A DNA stretch of 64,000 nt from Carthagonibacter metallireducens (GCA_023554445.1 JAMJQQ010000036.1:1-64000), one strand, 5' to 3'. Counted from the stretch's first letter, positions 35,352-43,808 are shown. Notes: a model not told the origin generated them from the sequence alone. Program-made: numbers and translations.

Positions 35352-35684
35352 ATGATCAGTGAGACAATCACCGCGCTGGAGCCGGATGCAGCGATCGAGT
35401 TGGCGAGAGGGTTCTTCACGGATCCGCGGTCGCCGCTGCCCGCAACGGTAGTCGAACACGGAGACGGACACCTGGCCGTCGAGACCTTTCGCAGCACCGT
35501 GGCCGTGTCGGCGTTCCCGGATCCCGAGGGACGCGGCACGCGAGTTCGTGTGAGCACCTTGAGGCGTAATGACGCCGTCGGGAAGCTCCTGACCTTGCTG
35601 GCGACCGAGATCCCTGCCGCTCCGGAGGGGCCGGCGAACGCGAGTCCGGCCGGGGCGGCGGAGGAAGGCCGGCCAGCGGAATGA
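35352..35684 (+). CDS. Hypothetical protein, 110 aa, upstream of moaD
   Basis: A small soluble protein. The N-terminal 90 residues alternate short strands and helices (TALEPDAAIELARGFF, VVEHGDGHLAVETFRSTVAVS, TRVRVSTLRR, then LLTLLATEI). The last 20 residues are an Ala/Pro/Glu tail. I do not recognise a family; the pattern resembles a small alpha/beta domain without obvious catalytic residues or cysteines. AAGGG lies upstream of ATG 35352. The stop overlaps the moaD start as ATGA, so it is translated with the molybdopterin genes. It may assist that pathway, but this is context only. Confidence 0.6.
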   Translation: MISETITALEPDAAIELARGFFTDPRSPLPATVVEHGDGHLAVETFRSTVAVSAFPDPEGRGTRVRVSTLRRNDAVGKLLTLLATEIPAAPEGPANASPAGAAEEGRPAE

Positions 35685-35938
35685 CGGCCGGCGAGTTCCC
35701 GGTCCGTGTGATGCTGTTCGGCCACTATCGGGAACTCGTCGGAGCTCCGAGCCTGGATCTCACCCTTCCCGACGGAGCGAAGGTCGAGGATCTCGTGACC
35801 CTGCTCCGGGACCTGCCCGTCCTGGCAGAACTCCCCGAACGACCGGCCGTGGCTGTGAATCGACAATACGCCGCCGCCGCCCGCGCACTCGCCCGCGGTG
35901 ACGAGATCGCGTTGATCCCTCCGGTGGCCGGTGGCTGA
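35681..35938 (+). CDS. moaD: Molybdopterin synthase sulfur carrier subunit MoaD
   Basis: An 85-aa ubiquitin-like sulfur carrier. It starts VRVMLFGHYRELVG, contains NRQYAAAARALARGDEIALIPPVAGG and ends in the required Gly-Gly that is thiocarboxylated. It donates sulfur to make molybdopterin together with MoaE, which overlaps it by eight bases. Normal length (about 80-85). Confidence 0.9.
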   Translation: MTAGEFPVRVMLFGHYRELVGAPSLDLTLPDGAKVEDLVTLLRDLPVLAELPERPAVAVNRQYAAAARALARGDEIALIPPVAGG

Positions 35939-36389
35939 GCCCCGGCTGGTCGTCGGCGTCGTCGACCGACCGATTTCCGCTTCGGAGCTCGTCGAGATGG
36001 TCGGGTCGAGCGAGGATGGGGCGGTGGTCTGTTTCGAGGGAAGGGTGAGGACCCGAAATCGCGGGCGGGTCGTCGTGCGGCTGCACTACGAGGCCTATCC
36101 TGGGATGGCAGACGAGACGCTGCGGGAGATCGCTGCCGAAGCGGCCCGCATACACGCTGCGGGTTCGGTAGCCGCATTTCACAGAACCGGCACCCTCGAT
36201 ATCGGCGAAGTCAGCGTCGCCATCGCCGCGTCCGCCATGCACCGGTCGAACGCATTCGATGCCGTGCGCCACGTAATCGAGCAGGTGAAGGTCAGATTGC
36301 CCGTGTGGAAGAGGGAGGAGTACGCCGATGGCTCGAGCGAGTGGCTGGATGGGGTGACGCCGGATGCTGGAGCGGGGGTCTCGGAATGA
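35931..36389 (+). CDS. moaE: Molybdopterin synthase catalytic subunit MoaE
   Basis: A 152-aa subunit that converts precursor Z (cPMP) to molybdopterin with MoaD. Visible: GAVVCFEGRVRTRNRGRVVVRLHYEAYPGMA, HRTGTLDIGEVSVAIAAS and the catalytic lysine region LPVWKREEYADGSSEWLDG. Start GTG 35931 overlaps moaD by eight bases; the stop overlaps the moaA start. The order moaD-moaE-moaA, with moaC absent from the window, means the pathway is completed elsewhere. Confidence 0.92.
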   Translation: MAEPRLVVGVVDRPISASELVEMVGSSEDGAVVCFEGRVRTRNRGRVVVRLHYEAYPGMADETLREIAAEAARIHAAGSVAAFHRTGTLDIGEVSVAIAASAMHRSNAFDAVRHVIEQVKVRLPVWKREEYADGSSEWLDGVTPDAGAGVSE

Positions 36390-37366
36390 GAGATGGTTTC
36401 GGCCGCACGATCGACTACCTGCGGATCTCGGTGATCGACAAGTGCAACCTCCGGTGCAACTACTGCATGCCCGTGGAGGGCTTCGAGTGGATCCCCCGGG
36501 CGGAGCTGCTGAGTTTCGAGGAGATCGCGGCGATCGTCCGGGAGCTGGTGGGGATGGGTCTCCGTCGCGTTCGGATCACGGGAGGAGAGCCCCTGATTCG
36601 CAAGGACCTGCCCGTGCTGGTCGCACTTCTTCGGGAGATCGATGGAGTCGAGGAGATATCTCTCTCGACCAACGGGATTCTTCTGCCGCGGTTCGCGACC
36701 GACCTCCGGCTGGCCGGAGTGGACCGTGTCAACATCAGCCTGGACACCCTGAGGAGGGACCGGTTCGAGGCGATCGCCCGTCGTCCCGAGCGTGTGTTCG
36801 ATGAGATCATGGCAGGGGTGGAGGCTGCGGAGCGCGCCGGTTTCGCTCCCATCAAGATCAATACGGTTCTGTTGCGGGGCCTCAACGATGACGAGGTCCC
36901 TCAGTTCGCGGAGCTGACGCGTTCGAGGCCCTGGCACGTCCGATTCATCGAGATGATGCCGGTCGGTGAGAACCTGCACCTCGCGGACCGGTTCATCGGG
37001 GCCGACGAGGTGCTCGAGCGACTCGGCAGTCTTGCCGAGCTCCTGCCGGATGCGGGGCCGCGCGGGAACGGGCCGGCCCGATATTTCCGCTTTCCCGGCG
37101 CTGTCGGTTCGGTCGGCGTCATAACGCCGCTCTCGCACAATTACTGCGACAGCTGCAATCGAATGCGTCTCACCGCTGACGGTCGACTGCGGACCTGCCT
37201 GTTCGGGTCTCACGAGGCCGACCTCAAGACGCCGCTTCGCGCTGCTGGCACGGTCAGGGCGGCCGTGGAACGCGCCCTGCAGCAGAAGCCGCAGCGGCAC
37301 ATGCTGATCAACGGAAGTGACTCGGGTTCCGGAGGGCTGGGAGCTTTGAGTCAGATTGGTGGATGA
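36386..37366 (+). CDS. moaA: GTP 3',8-cyclase MoaA
   Basis: A 326-aa radical SAM enzyme that begins molybdenum cofactor synthesis from GTP. The N-terminal [4Fe-4S] motif is DKCNLRCNYCM, the SAM region is ITGGEPLIRKDL, the second cluster is CDSCNRMRLTADGRLRTC, and the protein ends GALSQIGG with the C-terminal Gly-Gly needed for activity in the family. Start ATG 36386 overlaps moaE as ATGA; an earlier GTG in frame lies inside moaE and is not needed. Confidence 0.94.
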   Translation: MRDGFGRTIDYLRISVIDKCNLRCNYCMPVEGFEWIPRAELLSFEEIAAIVRELVGMGLRRVRITGGEPLIRKDLPVLVALLREIDGVEEISLSTNGILLPRFATDLRLAGVDRVNISLDTLRRDRFEAIARRPERVFDEIMAGVEAAERAGFAPIKINTVLLRGLNDDEVPQFAELTRSRPWHVRFIEMMPVGENLHLADRFIGADEVLERLGSLAELLPDAGPRGNGPARYFRFPGAVGSVGVITPLSHNYCDSCNRMRLTADGRLRTCLFGSHEADLKTPLRAAGTVRAAVERALQQKPQRHMLINGSDSGSGGLGALSQIGG

Positions 37367-37628
37367 TTCAGATGAGGAGATCTCCCCTGTGACATGGGAA
37401 GAGAGAAAACTGTATCAGGACGGCCGGGCGCGAATTCAGGAGCTCAAGGACCGACTCGACGACGGGGCTGCGAATGACGCCCTCACGAGGGGCGAGGCCC
37501 TCGAAATTCTCGAGCTACTGGAGCTGTTCGCGGACCGAATGAGCCCCGAGCGCTGGGACAGGGCGCTCGAAGCGATCGCGAACGAGGCCGCGCGCCGGGC
37601 CGACATGCTGGTCGCCCGCCGGAACTGA
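37356..37628 (+). CDS. Hypothetical acidic helical protein, 90 aa
   Basis: A small charged protein with no cysteines or membrane segment, overlapping the end of moaA by 11 bases and starting at GTG 37356. Sequence is predicted helical throughout: TWEERKLYQDGRARIQELKD, then TRGEALEILELLELFADR and ALEAIANEAARRADMLVARR. A later in-frame GTG (VTWEERK) would shorten it by about eleven residues. No family recognised. Position after moaA suggests co-transcription, but nothing links it to molybdenum metabolism. The mdh promoter follows. Confidence 0.6.
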   Translation: MVDDSDEEISPVTWEERKLYQDGRARIQELKDRLDDGAANDALTRGEALEILELLELFADRMSPERWDRALEAIANEAARRADMLVARRN

Positions 37629-37662
37629 ACCAGTCCGATCGGGGAGCGGCGTTCAGGACCGG

Positions 37663-37690
37663 TTGCGGAACCGGGCCGCCCCGGTAGGTT
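37663..37690 (+). promoter_or_regulatory. Candidate mdh promoter, TTGCGG-16-TAGGTT
   Basis: TTGCGG (37663-37668) and TAGGTT (37685-37690) are separated by 16 bp in the 161-bp gap before mdh. The -10 box fits the TANGTT pattern seen at other genes. Leader would be about 93 nt. Confidence 0.4.
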
Positions 37691-37789
37691 GGGCGTCAGC
37701 GGCGCGCATCGGATCCGTCCCCCCGGGACGAGCGCACCGGACCAATAAGTCCCTTCTCATCCGCCAACCCGAGAAACGGACGGTTCATC

Positions 37790-38716
37790 GTGGAAAGAAT
37801 CACCGTAGTCGGAGCGGGGCACGTCGGAGCTACGGCGGCCCAGAGAATCGCCGAGCGCGAGCTCGCGCGGGAAGTTGTGGTGGTCGACATCCTGGAGGGA
37901 GTCCCCCAGGGCAAGGCGCTGGACCAGTGGGAATCGGCCCCGGTCGAGGGATTCGATACGCGGGTAACAGGAGCGCAAGGATACGCCGAGACCGCCGGAT
38001 CGGGTATCTACGTCGTCACGGCCGGACTCGCCCGGAAGCCCGGGATGAGCCGTGACGACCTGCTGCGGAAGAACACGGAGATCATTTCGGGGATCTCGAA
38101 GGAGATCGCCCGGCACAGCCCGGATTCGATCATCATCATGGTGACGAATCCTCTCGATGTCATGTCGTACGTCGCGATGAAGACGACGGGATTCGATCGC
38201 CAGCGGGTGGTGGGCATGGCCGGCATCCTGGATACGGCCCGCTTCCGCAGCTTCATCGCGCTCGAGCTGGACGTGAGCGTGCAGGACATCCAGGCTCTGG
38301 TGCTCGGAGGCCACGGCGACAGCATGGTCCCGATCGTCAGCACGGTCACCGTAGGCGGGATCCCCTTGACGGAAATGCTGTCCGAAGAGCGGATCGAGGC
38401 CCTCGTCGAGCGGACCCGAAAGGGAGGCGGCGAGATCGTGAAGCTGCTCGGTACCGGCAGCGCCTACTACGCGCCATCCTCCGCGGCAGTGCAGATGGTC
38501 GAGGCAATCGTGCGGGACAAGAAGCGGATCCTGCCCTGCGCGGCCTGGCTCGAGGGCGAATTCGGTCTCGAGGGGCTCTTCCTCGGCGTGCCATGCAAGC
38601 TGGGCCAGCCGGGGCTCGAAGCAGTCCTCGAGGTGCCGCTGACGGACGCCGAGCAGCAGGCCCTGGCCGCGTCGGCGGAGGCCGTACGAGGGACGATGAG
38701 CCTCCTGTCGCTCTGA
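37790..38716 (+). CDS. mdh: Malate dehydrogenase, LDH-like type
   Basis: A 308-aa NAD-dependent enzyme oxidising malate to oxaloacetate. NAD fold ITVVGAGHVGATAAQ, Asp after strand two in VVVVDILEG, substrate arginines in ARKPGMSRDDLL, NPLDVMSYVA, GMAGILDTARFRSF (catalytic Asp/Arg) and catalytic His in LGGHGDSMVP. The Arg of the RKPGMSRDD loop is the malate-specific signature versus Gln in lactate dehydrogenase. Start is GTG 37790 with only a weak purine site. Followed after 37 bp by a membrane-protein gene. Confidence 0.94.
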   Translation: MERITVVGAGHVGATAAQRIAERELAREVVVVDILEGVPQGKALDQWESAPVEGFDTRVTGAQGYAETAGSGIYVVTAGLARKPGMSRDDLLRKNTEIISGISKEIARHSPDSIIIMVTNPLDVMSYVAMKTTGFDRQRVVGMAGILDTARFRSFIALELDVSVQDIQALVLGGHGDSMVPIVSTVTVGGIPLTEMLSEERIEALVERTRKGGGEIVKLLGTGSAYYAPSSAAVQMVEAIVRDKKRILPCAAWLEGEFGLEGLFLGVPCKLGQPGLEAVLEVPLTDAEQQALAASAEAVRGTMSLLSL

Positions 38717-38753
38717 GGCTCAAGAGTCGAATGCCGGCGGGCCGGAGGGCGAG

Positions 38754-39275
38754 TTGAATTACCTCGAATTCCTGGCCCGCTGGTACAACCTTCCGTTCCT
38801 CCTGTTCATCGTAGCGGGAGTGCTGACAGGCATTCTCCGCCGGGTCACCCGGCGACGTGGGACTGCTGTCTCTACGGGACTCGTGGCAGCCGGCGTCGTC
38901 GGACTCACGTGGAACGGCGCCCTTCACGACCTCGGCATCGGTGATTACGAGGATCGGTTCGCGCTGGTCCTCGCCGCATCCGCCATGATCGGCACACTCT
39001 TCGGCTGGAGCGTGCAGCGGGCGCGCAGCAAGCTCTTTCCAGCTGTCGAAGGACTGGCGTTCACGGTTGCAGGGCTGGAGGGTACGGAGGCCCGCATGAT
39101 CAGCCGGGAGGTCGATCAGGAGCCCGGCTCAGGTCGAGCGCAGTGGCGGGACTCGGACGGTGTCATGCACCTGGTGAGAGTGCACACGCCGGACTCGGGG
39201 ATTCGCTTCGGACGATCCGTGCGCCTGGTCGAATACGATGCGGAGTCGCGTTCCTACCGGGTCGAGGGTCTTTGA
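38754..39275 (+). CDS. Hypothetical membrane protein with NfeD/OB-like C-terminal domain
   Basis: A 173-aa protein starting at TTG 38754, supported by a strong GGAGGG four bases upstream. Two or three membrane helices occupy residues about 12-85 (NLPFLLFIVAGVLTGIL, then STGLVAAGVVGLTWNGA, then FALVLAASAMIGTLFGW). The C-terminal 75 residues look like a small beta-barrel (EGTEARMISREVDQ ... MHLVRVHTPDSGI ... GRSVRLVEYDAESRSYRVE), which resembles the OB-fold of NfeD-type proteins. Exact family uncertain. Might support membrane protein quality control. It follows mdh, possibly by read-through. Confidence 0.6.
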   Translation: MNYLEFLARWYNLPFLLFIVAGVLTGILRRVTRRRGTAVSTGLVAAGVVGLTWNGALHDLGIGDYEDRFALVLAASAMIGTLFGWSVQRARSKLFPAVEGLAFTVAGLEGTEARMISREVDQEPGSGRAQWRDSDGVMHLVRVHTPDSGIRFGRSVRLVEYDAESRSYRVEGL

Positions 39276-39326
39276 GACGGGCCCGGGCGCGGTAGCGTAT
39301 CGGGAGGTCGGCCCCTGCGCTGGAGG

Positions 39327-40664
39327 TCAGCTCAGCGGCAGCTCGTTAGCGAGAAGCAGACGAGCCACGGTCATGCCGGGCTCCTGTGCCAGTTGCAGCC
39401 GCCGCGGCGGGTCTATCGGTTCCCAATCCGAGTCCCACAGGAGCTCGACTTCGGGGCGAAAGAGATTCTCCGGGTCGGTGGCAGTCACCCGGCCGATCTC
39501 GCCGGACGTGAGTTGCACGTAACTATCCAGGGGGAATGCGGAGATCTCGTTGACGAGCGCCGACACCACCCCCGGATCGAACCACTCACCACCCATGGTC
39601 GCGATCTGCTCCAGGGCTTCGAGGGCGGTGTTCGGGGATCGGTAGGTCCGCGGGTGAGAAAGCGCCTCGAATACGTCGGCAACGGCTATGATCCGTGCCA
39701 GCGGGTCGATTGCGCCGCCCGTGAGTCCCACCGGGTACCCCTGACCCTGCCTGCGTTCGTGCTCCTGCAGGACTATTCGCACGAGCCATTCCCACGAATC
39801 GCCGAGGGGCTCGAGTATCTCCGCGCCCAGCTCCGGGTGCGTTCGAAGCGCCTCTCGCTGTTCCGGGGTGAAGCGTCCCGCATTCTCGAGCAACGCCTTC
39901 GGGAGCCTCGCCATACCCACGTCGTGGACCAGACCGGCGAGAATGGTCCGCACCACGTCCTCGGAGGGCAGCGCCATTCCAAGCGCCAGCTTCCCGGCAA
40001 TCACCGCGACGTTGGTGGAGTGACTTGCCAGGTCGTACGGCGTATGCGGCTCCAGGGATCGATTCACCAGCACATTGTCCAGAAGCAGGCTGGTGTGGAT
40101 GCGCTCGGCGATCAGACGTGCGGCATCCAGATCCGGGGTCAGGTCACGGGCGGCCGAGCCGAGCACGGTTTCCACGGTGACTGCAGCTTCCGCGTAGAGC
40201 CTGGAGGAAGCCCCGGCTTCGGGCCGTCGGGCTCGAACCCCGGGCGCGCCACCGGCGTCGGTCACCACTCCCCTCAGAGCTCCGTTGAGAAGCACCGGTG
40301 AGCAGGGGAGAGTTAGAAACAGCTCGGCGCCTCGAGCGCGAGAGGAAGGATCCCCACTCCTCGAGCCATCGAGCAGGATCAACGAGCGGACCCCCGTGCG
40401 ACCGATACCGTCTTCTTCCTGCCCGGGGGCGAGCGAGGCCGAGTCCGCGAGAGCGTCTTCATGCACCACGAGCAGCTCGGCTCCTGCCTCGGCCGCCGCG
40501 GTAAGCGGATCGCCACCGGCATCAGCCCCGAGGGACTGGAGTCCCGGAACGGCCTCGGAGAGGACACGCAACAGCTCTCCGCTGCCCCGGGGAGGGAGCA
40601 GTACGACCGCTCGCGATCGCTCGCCGGGCGTATCCATGCTCATCATCGGGTTCGTTCCTCGCAT
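39327..40664 (-). CDS. HD-GYP domain protein
   Basis: A 445-aa protein, probably a cyclic-di-GMP phosphodiesterase or relative. Residues about 180-400 form the HD-GYP domain: DLASHSTNVAVIAGKLA, GLVHDVGMARLPKALL, HPELGAEILEPLG, EHERRQGQGYPVGLTGGAI and VADVFEALSHPRTYR. The canonical HHExxDGxGYP reads EHERRQGQGYP here, so the first His is Glu and the Asp is Gln; the HD pair and GYP remain. The N-terminal 150 residues and C-terminal 60 residues (PEVELLWDSDWEPID) are unassigned. Start ATG 40664 has AGAGGA about seven bases upstream; ATG 40646 is possible. Monocistronic, divergent from the DUF423 gene. Confidence 0.82.
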   Translation of the reverse strand: MRGTNPMMSMDTPGERSRAVVLLPPRGSGELLRVLSEAVPGLQSLGADAGGDPLTAAAEAGAELLVVHEDALADSASLAPGQEEDGIGRTGVRSLILLDGSRSGDPSSRARGAELFLTLPCSPVLLNGALRGVVTDAGGAPGVRARRPEAGASSRLYAEAAVTVETVLGSAARDLTPDLDAARLIAERIHTSLLLDNVLVNRSLEPHTPYDLASHSTNVAVIAGKLALGMALPSEDVVRTILAGLVHDVGMARLPKALLENAGRFTPEQREALRTHPELGAEILEPLGDSWEWLVRIVLQEHERRQGQGYPVGLTGGAIDPLARIIAVADVFEALSHPRTYRSPNTALEALEQIATMGGEWFDPGVVSALVNEISAFPLDSYVQLTSGEIGRVTATDPENLFRPEVELLWDSDWEPIDPPRRLQLAQEPGMTVARLLLANELPLS

Positions 40665-40762
40665 CTGAGGTTCCTCTTGCGTACCGAACTCGATTATCGT
40701 CTGCCGGCCCCCGCCTGCCAAGCGCTCTCGCCTCCCGGCGCGCCCAGGAGCATCTTGAACTT

Positions 40763-41143
40763 ATGAACAGAACTGCCTGGATTCTCGGTTCGCTCTCCGC
40801 TTTCGTCTGCGTCGCTGCCGGGGCATTCGGAGCGCATGCGCTCGAGTCCGTCGTCGATCCGGACCTCCTCGTGGTCTACGAGACGGGCGTGCGCTACCAG
40901 ATGTTCCATGCCCTGGCCCTGCTCGCCATCGGCCTGGGTGCTACGGTCCGGCCTGAAGGGCGGTGGTCGATTCCGATCTGGCTCTTCGCCTGCGGCACGG
41001 TCCTGTTCTCCGGCAGCCTCTACCTCATGGCGCTGACAGGCGCCCGGTGGCTGGGTGCGGTCACCCCGATCGGCGGTCTCTGCTTCCTCGCGGGCTGGAT
41101 CGCCACCGGATTCATAGGCGCACGCAGGAAGACCTCCACTTGA
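40763..41143 (+). CDS. DUF423 family membrane protein
   Basis: A 126-aa inner-membrane protein with four hydrophobic helices. The N-terminal family motif is LGSLSAFVCVAAGAFGAHALE followed by YETGVRYQMFHALALLAIG, and the third-fourth helix region has GTVLFSGSLYLMALTG and TPIGGLCFLAGWIATG. DUF423 proteins (YgdD-like) are widespread and of unknown function. ATG 40763 has AGGAG about ten bases upstream. It converges with dcd, leaving only 18 bp between the stops. Confidence 0.88.
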   Translation: MNRTAWILGSLSAFVCVAAGAFGAHALESVVDPDLLVVYETGVRYQMFHALALLAIGLGATVRPEGRWSIPIWLFACGTVLFSGSLYLMALTGARWLGAVTPIGGLCFLAGWIATGFIGARRKTST

Positions 41144-41161
41144 GCACCCGACCGGGCCAGC

Positions 41162-41716
41162 TCAGAGGCGAGGCGGAGTCACCCCGGTCTGTCCCTGGTA
41201 CTTCCCCTTCTTGTCGGCGTAGCTGACCTCGCACGGCTCGTCGGATTCGAAGAACAGGACCTGTGCAATCCCTTCGTTCGCGTAGATCCGGGCAGGGAGG
41301 GGAGTCGTGTTGCTGATCTCCAGGGTCACGTGGCCTTCCCATTCCGGCTCGAAGGGCGTGACGTTGGTGATGATGCCGCAGCGAGCATAGGTCGACTTGC
41401 CCACGCAGATCGTCAGCACGTTTCGCGGGATTCGGAAGTACTCGATCGACCGCGCGAGTGCGAACGAATTCGGCGGCACAATGCAGATATCGCCCTGGAA
41501 CTCTATGAAGGAACGCTCATCGAATGACTTCGGGTCAACGACGGGAGCCAGAGCATTGTGAAAGATCCGGAACTCGTCGGACACCCGCATGTCGTACCCG
41601 TAGCTGGACAATCCGTAGGAAATCACACCCTCCCGGACCTGGCGCTCCGTGAATGGCTCGATCATCCCGTGCTCGGTGGCCATGCGGCGAATCCAGCCGT
41701 CGCTCTTGATGCTCAT
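41162..41716 (-). CDS. dcd: dCTP deaminase
   Basis: A 184-aa trimeric enzyme deaminating dCTP to dUTP, the main source of dUMP for thymidylate synthesis. It has IEPFTERQVREGVISYGLSSYGYD, the nucleotide-binding VGKSTYARCGI and the catalytic Glu in WEGHVTLEISNTTPLPA, and ends KYQGQTGVTPPR. ATG 41716 overlaps the hydrolase stop by four bases (ATGA), so both genes form one minus-strand unit with the hydrolase first. Dcd rather than the bifunctional type is inferred from length. Confidence 0.94.
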   Translation of the reverse strand: MSIKSDGWIRRMATEHGMIEPFTERQVREGVISYGLSSYGYDMRVSDEFRIFHNALAPVVDPKSFDERSFIEFQGDICIVPPNSFALARSIEYFRIPRNVLTICVGKSTYARCGIITNVTPFEPEWEGHVTLEISNTTPLPARIYANEGIAQVLFFESDEPCEVSYADKKGKYQGQTGVTPPRL

Positions 41717-42582
41717 CTTCGGTCTGTCCTCCCCGGCTGCCCGGCGCCGTCGAGTTCGAGGATCATCTGAACGACCCGGTCCGGAGCTTCCTCGGGCACT
41801 CCGTGGGCACACTCTTCCAACACGTCATACGGACCTCCGAGGCGGGCCGCCCAGCGGGCGACCTCCTTCGGCGGAGCGCGACGGTCATGTCGACCTGTGA
41901 CGAGCCGCACGTGCGTTTCCGCGGGCACAGCACATGAATCGAGCTCCGAAGGTCGCCAGTCGGCGACGACTCGAAGAATCGCGTCGATCTTGTCACCCGA
42001 GTCGAGGGTGTCTGCGTATCTCCGGATCGTTTCTTCCGTCGCCTTGCGCGGATCGGCGTACACGCGCCGCGTGAGGATATACCGGGTGAGGGGTCGGCGG
42101 TAGTGCCTGACGAACGGGAGGAGCACCCGCCGCACAGCGGGGAGGGAGAGAAGGTCGAGCACCGGCGGGCGGCGAGTCCACGGACTGACCGGATTGATGA
42201 GCAGGAGCCCGCCGCACTCTCGAACGGCTGAGAGTGCAACGGCCAGCGCCGCTCCGTGGGAATGTCCGACCACGATCGGCGACCTGAGATCCAGCTCGTC
42301 GAACAGTGCGACGATTCGATCCGTCTCGTCGCCGAGTCGAAATCTGTCTCCCGGCGAAGCGGGCGATGCCCCCCGACCCGCGAGGTCCGGTGCGACGAGT
42401 CGATAGCGGTCGGTGAGGCGGGGCATCAGCGAGGCCCATTCGGTCCGATTCGCGCTCAGACCGTGCAGCAGCAGGAGGTCTCGCCCCCGGCCCGAGACGA
42501 GTGCGAAGAGATCCCCGACCCGGCGCTCCTCGGCCGAGTCGGATCCCCCGGCAAAGCGCTCTTGTGCTCGGGAACCGGTCAT
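41713..42582 (-). CDS. Alpha/beta hydrolase
   Basis: A 289-aa alpha/beta-hydrolase fold protein. Oxyanion region LLLLHGLSANRTEW, VAPDLAGRGASP, nucleophile elbow VGHSHGAAL, catalytic Asp in VTGRHDRRAPP and catalytic His in EECAHGVPEEAPD complete the triad. A basic lid (about 145-185) is rich in Arg, Leu and Tyr. Substrate unknown; esterase or lyase roles are both possible. It is translated just ahead of dcd and divergent from nuoA with 146 bp between. Confidence 0.85.
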   Translation of the reverse strand: MTGSRAQERFAGGSDSAEERRVGDLFALVSGRGRDLLLLHGLSANRTEWASLMPRLTDRYRLVAPDLAGRGASPASPGDRFRLGDETDRIVALFDELDLRSPIVVGHSHGAALAVALSAVRECGGLLLINPVSPWTRRPPVLDLLSLPAVRRVLLPFVRHYRRPLTRYILTRRVYADPRKATEETIRRYADTLDSGDKIDAILRVVADWRPSELDSCAVPAETHVRLVTGRHDRRAPPKEVARWAARLGGPYDVLEECAHGVPEEAPDRVVQMILELDGAGQPGRTDRR

Positions 42583-42728
42583 AGTCTCTTATCCGCTACG
42601 TGAATTCCGGTGCGTCGCCCGAATGTGGTGATCCGTGCCTGAAAACGCACGTTCTGTTTACGCTGCCATGGGTCGCGCTCAGGTTTCGCGCGACGAGTGA
42701 GACCGTTCACACCGTGCCGGGACTGGTC

Positions 42729-43085
42729 ATGCGGCAGGCATACATCGGCATCGCCATCCTTCTCGTCGTCGGCCTGCTCAACGCAGGCCTCTTCCTGGCG
42801 TTGTCCCATCTCGCCAGCGTTCGACGGCCGACGAAGGTGAAGGCTTCGGCCTACGAGTCGGGGATCGATCCGCTCGGCGACACGCGCGACCGTTTTTCGG
42901 TCAAGTTCTACATGGTCGCGATCCTGTTCATCGTCTTCGACATCGAGACGATATTCTTCTTTCCGTGGGCCTCGATATTCCGCGAACTGGGGCTGCCCGG
43001 GCTGATCGCGATGTCCGTGTTCGTGCTCGTGCTCGGTGTCGGGCTGGCGTATGAGTGGAAGAAGGGCGCGCTGGAATGGGAATGA
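42729..43085 (+). CDS. nuoA: NADH-quinone oxidoreductase subunit A
   Basis: A 118-aa membrane subunit of complex I, first gene of the nuo operon. Helix 1 is the IAILLVVGLLNAGLFLAL region; the conserved loop reads YESGIDPLGDTRDRFSVKFYMVAILFIVFD, followed by IETIFFFPWA with conserved acidic residues. ATG 42729 (GGGA six bases upstream) fits family length; the open frame extends 43 codons further upstream without similarity. I saw no convincing promoter in the 146-bp divergent gap before it. Confidence 0.94.
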   Translation: MRQAYIGIAILLVVGLLNAGLFLALSHLASVRRPTKVKASAYESGIDPLGDTRDRFSVKFYMVAILFIVFDIETIFFFPWASIFRELGLPGLIAMSVFVLVLGVGLAYEWKKGALEWE

Positions 43086-43104
43086 TGCGAGGGGGCTCAC
43101 GGGG

Positions 43105-43803
43105 ATGACGACTGGCAAACAGTTGCCGACGATCCAGGGACTCGAGGCAGGGGCCGACATGGGACCGCCGAGATCCTGGCTCACCACGCGAATCGACTAC
43201 CTGGTCAACTGGTCGCGACGCAACTCCATCTGGCCGATGCCTTTCGGTACGGCGTGCTGCGCGATCGAGATGATGGCGGCGGCGGCCTCGCGATACGATC
43301 TGGCCCGGTTCGGCATGGAGAGGTTTTCCTTCAGCCCGCGCCAGGCCGACCTCATGATCGTCGCGGGCCGGGTGTCCTACAAACTGGCTCCGATCATGCG
43401 GCGGGTGTGGGACCAGATGCCGCAGCCCAAGTGGTGTGTCTCGATGGGCGCCTGCGCGAGTTCGGGCGGGATGTTCGACAACTACACGATCATGCAGGGG
43501 ATCGACCAGGTGGTGCCGGTCGACGTATACGTACCCGGTTGCCCGCCGCGCCCGGAGAGCCTGATCTACGCACTTCTGATGATTCAGGAGAAGATCAAGG
43601 GCGAATCGCTCGTGAACCCGGAGCTCCGGATGGAAAACCCGGACGCGGTAGGGCGGCCGAATCTCCCGCCCGAGGCGATCGAGCTCGTCGCACAGCCCTT
43701 CGGAAACTCGACCCGGCAGAACCGGTTGAGCGGAGCCGTGCCGAGCGGCGCGATCCTGCGTCCGCGGGATCGACTCGAGCGATTGCTAGAGCACCAGGAC
43801 TGA
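43105..43803 (+). CDS. nuoB: NADH-quinone oxidoreductase subunit B
   Basis: A 232-aa peripheral-arm subunit carrying cluster N2, the last Fe-S centre before quinone. Cluster ligands are visible: the Cys-Cys pair in FGTACCAIEMM, CVSMGACASSGGMF and YVPGCPPRPESL. An acidic/Pro-rich C-terminal tail of about 60 residues is longer than in minimal NuoB. ATG 43105 follows a GAGGGGG tract. It is five bases from nuoCD. Confidence 0.95.
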   Translation: MTTGKQLPTIQGLEAGADMGPPRSWLTTRIDYLVNWSRRNSIWPMPFGTACCAIEMMAAAASRYDLARFGMERFSFSPRQADLMIVAGRVSYKLAPIMRRVWDQMPQPKWCVSMGACASSGGMFDNYTIMQGIDQVVPVDVYVPGCPPRPESLIYALLMIQEKIKGESLVNPELRMENPDAVGRPNLPPEAIELVAQPFGNSTRQNRLSGAVPSGAILRPRDRLERLLEHQD

Positions 43804-43808
43804 TCGCA

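Noticed and set aside
35186..35866. N-terminal extension of the aminotransferase up to 35866
   Set aside because: The frame is open, but the extra 227 residues lack similarity, run opposite to other genes and precede a well-placed GTG with a ribosome site.
40740..40770. TAAGTT on the minus strand ahead of the HD-GYP gene
   Set aside because: The sequence 16-18 bp upstream does not resemble a -35 box.
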